Source: an uncultured Collinsella sp. | Lineage (GTDB): Bacteria; Actinomycetota; Coriobacteriia; Coriobacteriales; Coriobacteriaceae | Direction: 5' to 3' | DNA: 10,142 nucleotides | Assembly: GCA_900555955.1 (NCBI GenBank) | Contig: USNA01000018.1 | Location: 1 to 10,142, forward strand | Shown: one piece after another, positions 6,985 through 10,142 of the stretch | Layout of the letters: the number at the start of each line of letters is the position of its first letter | Numbering within the stretch: the first letter of the stretch is position 1 | Made by a program: the position numbers and the translations under genes | The notes under the pieces: generated by a model | What the model was told of the DNA's origin: nothing | The model's database searches: none | What the model saw: the letters and a program-made list of their open reading frames with translations, nothing else

Positions 6985-8447
6985 CTACATCGGCAGTAGG
7001 CCGGAAATCACAGTCGCGACCAATCCGAACAGAACCATGAAGATAAAGAACTTCCAGATGGTCTTCCACCATTGCCCGAAGGAGATCTTCGCCACGGCAA
7101 GACCCGCGACGGTCATGTCCGCAACGGGGCTGATGGTGTTGACGGTCTGGTTCGCGAACTGCAGAGCGGTGACGGCAGCCTCGGGATTGAGGCCCATAAG
7201 CTCGGTCAGCGGGCCCATGACGGGCATGGTGAGTGCAGCGAGGCCGGAGCTGGAAGGAACCAGCAGCGAAAGCAGGCCGAGGACGATGTACATGAAGGTG
7301 GTATAGATGAAGGACGGAGCGCCCGCAAGGAGTCCGACGAGCCAGTTAAGAATAGAGTCGATGATCATTCCGCCCTCTGCGACGACCAGGATGCCGCGGG
7401 CGATGCCGATGATGCAGGCTGCGTAGGCGAAGTCGGCGATTCCGCGGACGAACTCCTCCGCAATGGTCTTCTCGTCCAGGCCGCCGAGTATGCCGGCAAG
7501 AAGGCCCATGGCCAGGAACACCATGGAGATCTCGTCCATATACCAGCCCTGGGTAACGAGGCCCCACACGATAACGCCCATGCCGACCGCGAAATCAATG
7601 AGGACGAGCTTGTGGCGAAGCGTGAACTCCTCTTCGATAGAAGCATCGGTGACAGAGAACTCGATGCGCTTCTGCTTATCGTCCTCATAGGTGATGGAGG
7701 ACTTGGGATCGAGCTTGACGCGGCGCGCGTAGCGCATGGCCCAGAAAATGCCCGCGGCGGTGAAGATGACCCACAGGATGGCGCGGAGCCAAAGCTGGGG
7801 ATTTCCCTCGATGCCGATAACGCCCTGGGCGATCAGCACGTTGAAAGGATCAATAGTGGATGCGCAGTAACCAAGGTTGGGACCGAAGAGCAGATGATGA
7901 ACGCGGTCATGGAGTCATACCCGATGCTCAGCATGATGGGGATGAAGATCGCGTAGAACGGCAGCGCCTCCTCGGACATGCCGAACGTGGTGCCGCAGAT
8001 CGAGAGCAGGATCATGGAGATGGGGATGATCAAGATGTCCTTGTTCTTCAGCTTCTTGATCACGCGGCTCATGCCGGCGTTTAGGGCGTTGGTCTTGGTG
8101 ACGATGGCGAACGATCCGCCGATCAGCAGGACGAACGCGACGACATCGGCCGCAGCCTGAATGCCCTTGGCGGGAGCCTGCAGGACGGCATCGATGCCCT
8201 GTCGCAGATCGACGGTCTCCCCCGTCTCCGAATCGGTGTAGACCTTGTCGACCTCTTGGTACGTTCCGGCTACGGCGACTTCTCGCTCGCCCGCGGCCGT
8301 CTGAATGGTCTGGCGGTCGAACTGACCCGATGGGACGATCCATGTGAGCACCGCGAAGAACACGATCAGCATGAACGCGATGGTGTACACATGGGGAAGC
8401 TGGAGATGGAATCTGCGCTTGGGCTTCTCCTGTTTGGCATCCGACAT
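6985..8447 (-). pseudogene. YfcC/DcuC-superfamily membrane transporter with one frameshift (putative fructoselysine/amino-acid permease)
   Basis: Likely the uptake protein of the operon. One polytopic transporter is split by a -1 shift. The first frame runs from the ATG at 8447 (AGGAGG 6 nt upstream) through C186 and then drifts into non-homologous residues to a TGA at 7833. The second frame is open from about 7915 and gives GPNLGYCASTIDPFNVLIAQG-type sequence down to 6985. Joined near 7885-7892 the product is about 487 aa, normal for the YfcC family, with an amino-terminal PHVYT...VLTWIVPSGQFDR segment and a C-terminal VPSSSGLAALTMPVMGPL hairpin typical of the group. About a dozen hydrophobic segments are visible. 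Deletion of one base (for example TGCCTC to TGCTC in the coding strand) explains it. It may be a sequencing error or a true inactivating mutation; the rest of the gene shows no decay. Substrate is inferred from the neighbours only. Confidence 0.85.
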
Positions 8448-8501
8448 TCTTAACCTCCTGCCAGAGCAACGATGCTTGCCAAAAATCCTTCACGTATAGG
8501 C

Positions 8502-8522
8502 AAACATCTTAGGTTGTTCTAT
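8502..8522 (-). promoter_or_regulatory. Putative FrlR operator, copy A (start-site side)
   Basis: A 21-nt direct repeat, identical to 8552-8572 except at one base (C8508 versus A8558), with core AGGTTGTTCTAT on the + strand. It covers the expected transcription start and touches the -10 box. With the next bases it forms an imperfect palindrome from AGGTT (8511) to AACCT (8531). This placement would block initiation if bound by the GntR regulator encoded upstream. Confidence 0.65.
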
Positions 8523-8550
8523 GTATAACCTGCATGAAGGCGTCGGTCAA
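8522..8550 (-). promoter_or_regulatory. Sigma70-type promoter for the transporter-frlCBD operon
   Basis: On the - strand, TTGACC (8550-8545) is followed after exactly 17 nt by TATACA (8527-8522), a close match to the housekeeping consensus. The predicted start is near 8515, giving a leader of about 68 nt before the transporter ATG at 8447. The promoter is bracketed by the two copies of the 21-nt repeat. Confidence 0.75.
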
Positions 8551-8551
8551 G

Positions 8552-8572
8552 AAACATATTAGGTTGTTCTAT
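8552..8572 (-). promoter_or_regulatory. Putative FrlR operator, copy B (upstream side)
   Basis: Second copy of the 21-nt repeat, in the same orientation and 50 bp (about five helical turns) from copy A, ending one base before the -35 box. Paired sites on the same face on either side of a promoter suit cooperative binding or looping by a dimeric GntR/HutC-type regulator. The assignment to the adjacent regulator is inference. Confidence 0.62.
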
Positions 8573-8644
8573 AAGTGGTAACTTTTACGCGCTAAACGGA
8601 CCTGCCGCGGCAATACGAGAACAGCGCTGTGTGAGACAGAGCCG

Positions 8645-9379
8645 CTAGATATCGAAGCTGTAGCGCGAACCCACGTAGTACTGTCTGCCATAGCAGAAGC
8701 GCTCTCCGTTGGAATCGAGAAAGCCCGCGTTCATGAAGAACAGAGGCTCCCCTACTGGGACCTTGAGCTCGCGGGCGGCATCAATTCCCGCACGGGCGAT
8801 CTCCAGCCTGCAGGGATCGGACGAGCAGGGATACCTACCCGTACGCTCCCCCACGGCCTCGAATATCGAACAATTGGAGAGACCGATATCTTTGAGAAAT
8901 TCGAATCCATCGACAGGATAGTAGTTGTTCTCGAACAGGACCGGCACGCCGTCTGCGGTACGCACGCGTGAGACCAAGATGAGGTCAGAGCCTTCATCCA
9001 AGCCAAAGAAAGAAGCGAGGTCGCGATCGGCGGCAACGGTCTTGCGGGCAACGACGCGAGCGCCCGCCTTCATGCCGTTTTCAGCGCATGCTTGGGTAAA
9101 ACTCTGAACATCGTCCTTCTGATGCACCTTGCGAATTATCTTTGTCGCGGTCACAAACGTACCACGCCCCTGCCGCTTGGTGAGATACCCCTCGCCCACA
9201 AGCTCCTCTATTGCGCGGCGAACCGTGACCCTTCCCACGCCGTACATCTTAGAAAGCTCAAGTTCCGTTGGAATCTGCGAGTCAACGGGATATGTCCCCT
9301 GTTCGATATCGCTCTTAAGCAAATCGAGCACCTGTTGATACAGCGGGGCGGAAGAGCCCCCATCCAGATGCGCATCCAC
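8645..9379 (-). CDS. frlR: GntR-family (HutC/UTRA) transcriptional regulator of the frl locus
   Basis: Predicted sugar-responsive repressor or regulator of the downstream catabolic genes, 244 aa, the usual size for the HutC subfamily. The start is a GTG at 9379 with GGAG 7 nt upstream; no in-frame ATG sits near it. Residues about 10-77 form the GntR winged helix: APLYQQVLDLLKSDI, the PTELELS turn, a recognition helix around GVGRVTVRRAIEEL (47-60) and the wing GYLTKRQGRGTFV. Residues about 95-238 are the UTRA effector domain, with LILVSRVRTADGVPV and the closing FCYGRQYYVGSRYSFDI. UTRA proteins typically bind phosphorylated or amino sugars, so fructoselysine 6-phosphate is a reasonable ligand guess. 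The gene is upstream of its target operon and in the same direction, with about 200 bp between; no terminator is visible there, so it may also be partly co-transcribed. In E. coli frlR is at the other end of the operon. Confidence 0.88.
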   Translation of the reverse strand: MDAHLDGGSSAPLYQQVLDLLKSDIEQGTYPVDSQIPTELELSKMYGVGRVTVRRAIEELVGEGYLTKRQGRGTFVTATKIIRKVHQKDDVQSFTQACAENGMKAGARVVARKTVAADRDLASFFGLDEGSDLILVSRVRTADGVPVLFENNYYPVDGFEFLKDIGLSNCSIFEAVGERTGRYPCSSDPCRLEIARAGIDAARELKVPVGEPLFFMNAGFLDSNGERFCYGRQYYVGSRYSFDI

Positions 9380-9446
9380 AAAAACTCTCCCTTTAAGGCG
9401 TTCGCGATCTCAACGACTCCATTCTACCGCACACGGAAAAATGAGG

Positions 9447-9605
9447 TTAAACACATAGGGGCCCTGCATGTTTGAGCGGATCGGGAATCTGGTCGCTGAT
9501 TTCGTCCGCATTTGCTTGCGAAAAACCAAAACGCTCCTCGCGCTTGGCGAACACGGTGAGGCCCGCCGCCTTGCACGCAGCGATCGATGATGCTCGTGTG
9601 ATGTT
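9447..9605 (-). pseudogene. C-terminal remnant resembling a HAD-family hydrolase
   Basis: The last ~48 codons of this frame (stop TAA at 9447-9449) look like the end of a HAD phosphatase: ASSIAACKAAGLTVFAK fits the region after the Asp motif IV (family pattern ED-A-SS-I-A-KAAG-M-V), followed by EERFGFSQANADEISDQI. The nucleophile Asp, cap and Lys parts are missing, and upstream of about 9605 the frame is unlike any HAD protein. This reads as a deletion leaving only the 3' end. Recognition is by pattern only. Confidence 0.45.
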
Positions 9606-9633
9606 GGCTTCCTTCCTTTGCTTGCGTGACGCG

Positions 9634-9801
9634 TCACTCGTCCTGCTGAGCCGCGGGCCCATCGTTCGGCGTGGCCTGCCTGCGCGGGGCATGCCGGGAA
9701 TTGATGTAGTCGTATGCGTAGGCGATCTCCGTGACGGGGACCTCCACGTGGTAATGGGCGGAAATGTCAGAGAAGCTCGTGCGGAATGCGATCGAGGTAG
9801 G
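9634..9801 (-). pseudogene. Short remnant resembling the tail of a PRD-type regulator
   Basis: About 54 codons ending at TGA (9634-9636) read protein-like: FSDISAHYHVEVPVTEIAY followed by AYDYINSR. This resembles the end of a PTS-regulation (PRD) domain of BglG/LevR-type regulators, where E-IAY and a terminal YI pair recur. A good AGGAGG with an ATG (9824) lies upstream but in another frame, so the remnant seems frame-broken or truncated. The nature of the parent gene is uncertain. Confidence 0.3.
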
Positions 9802-9849
9802 CTCTGTGTCTCGGGGATGTTCATGCGGCTGGTCCTCCTTTCGCCACAC

Positions 9850-10142
9850 ACCTTACGGGCGGGGTGGTGCGCGGAACGGGTTGGCGCCAGTGTTTCGTCA
9901 CGGGCGCGTGCGCTTCGGCACTCCATGCTACATCTGAGTGGCATATGGCGACTTCTCGACACTCGCGCTCGACACAGCGAGCGGAAATGGCGCTGCCTGC
10001 CGAGCGCCTCGCGGGCGCATCCCGACCGCAGAAGTGAGCGCGAAGGCTCGTCGAAGTGCTGGGTGGGGGACCGGCGGTCTGGATACGCGGTTTCGTTCGG
10101 CGAAGGCGGCGAGGCGAATGGCATGGCGAACGTACGGGTTTG
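9850..10142. other. Window end without a supportable gene
   Basis: About 290 bases beyond the remnants. Long frames exist on the - strand because the DNA is GC-rich, but their translations are Arg/Ser/Pro-rich with no motif. ATGs at 10121 and 10126 on the + strand could begin a gene running out of the window, but no clear ribosome site precedes them. I see no RNA gene, terminator or repeat. Confidence 0.4.

Noticed and set aside
7833-7920. Programmed -1 ribosomal frameshift in the transporter
   Set aside because: No slippery heptamer in the right frame and no clear downstream stem; a simple one-base loss is the better explanation.
7072-7956. 294-aa open frame on the + strand
   Set aside because: Antisense of the transporter; His/Asp/Glu-rich translation typical of the reverse of membrane-protein codons.
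8581-8644. Terminator after frlR
   Set aside because: TGCCGCGGCA and CAGCGCTG are short palindromes without a following T run.
9421-9451. Possible frlR promoter TTTAAC-N19-TAGAAT on the - strand
   Set aside because: Spacing of 19 and a poor -35 make it too weak to list, although frlR must have a promoter somewhere upstream.
9447-10124. 225-aa - strand frame taken as a whole gene
   Set aside because: Only its last ~48 codons look like protein; the rest is Arg/Ser/Pro-rich out-of-frame sequence.

Overview
The window is GC-rich and uses Shine-Dalgarno starts. Gene content and protein character point to a gut Coriobacteriia bacterium, most likely Collinsella or a close relative. That assignment is inference from remembered family sequences, not from a search. 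The left part (1-3579, + strand) is a conserved actinobacterial cell-wall and division block: a class B penicillin-binding protein followed by a PknB-type serine/threonine kinase with extracellular PASTA repeats. The kinase ends in a strong intrinsic terminator.

Bases 3580-4073 hold no convincing gene. They carry a terminator, a perfect 14-bp inverted repeat with a 3-nt loop, a 10-bp inverted repeat and smaller hairpins. This is the convergent boundary between the two halves.

The central and right part (4074-9379, all - strand) is a complete-looking locus for Amadori-product (fructoselysine) catabolism. In transcription order it has a GntR/UTRA regulator (frlR-like), a YfcC/DcuC-superfamily membrane transporter, a fructoselysine epimerase-like TIM barrel (frlC-like), a SIS-domain deglycase (frlB) and a PfkB-family fructoselysine kinase (frlD-like). 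The inferred route is import, optional epimerisation of psicoselysine-type isomers, phosphorylation at C6 by the kinase, then deglycation to glucose 6-phosphate and lysine. The transporter differs in family from E. coli FrlA (an APC permease), as I know it, and from the ABC importer of the Bacillus frl operon. Its reading frame is broken once, near 7885-7892. A sigma70-like promoter in front of the transporter is flanked by two copies of a 21-nt sequence exactly 50 bp apart, the likely regulator operators. Two intercistronic hairpins, one with a UUCG loop, separate frlC/frlB and frlB/frlD.

The right end (9380-10142) has no intact gene I can support. It appears to hold debris: a C-terminal fragment resembling a HAD hydrolase and another resembling the end of a PRD-type regulator, separated by a likely deletion scar.
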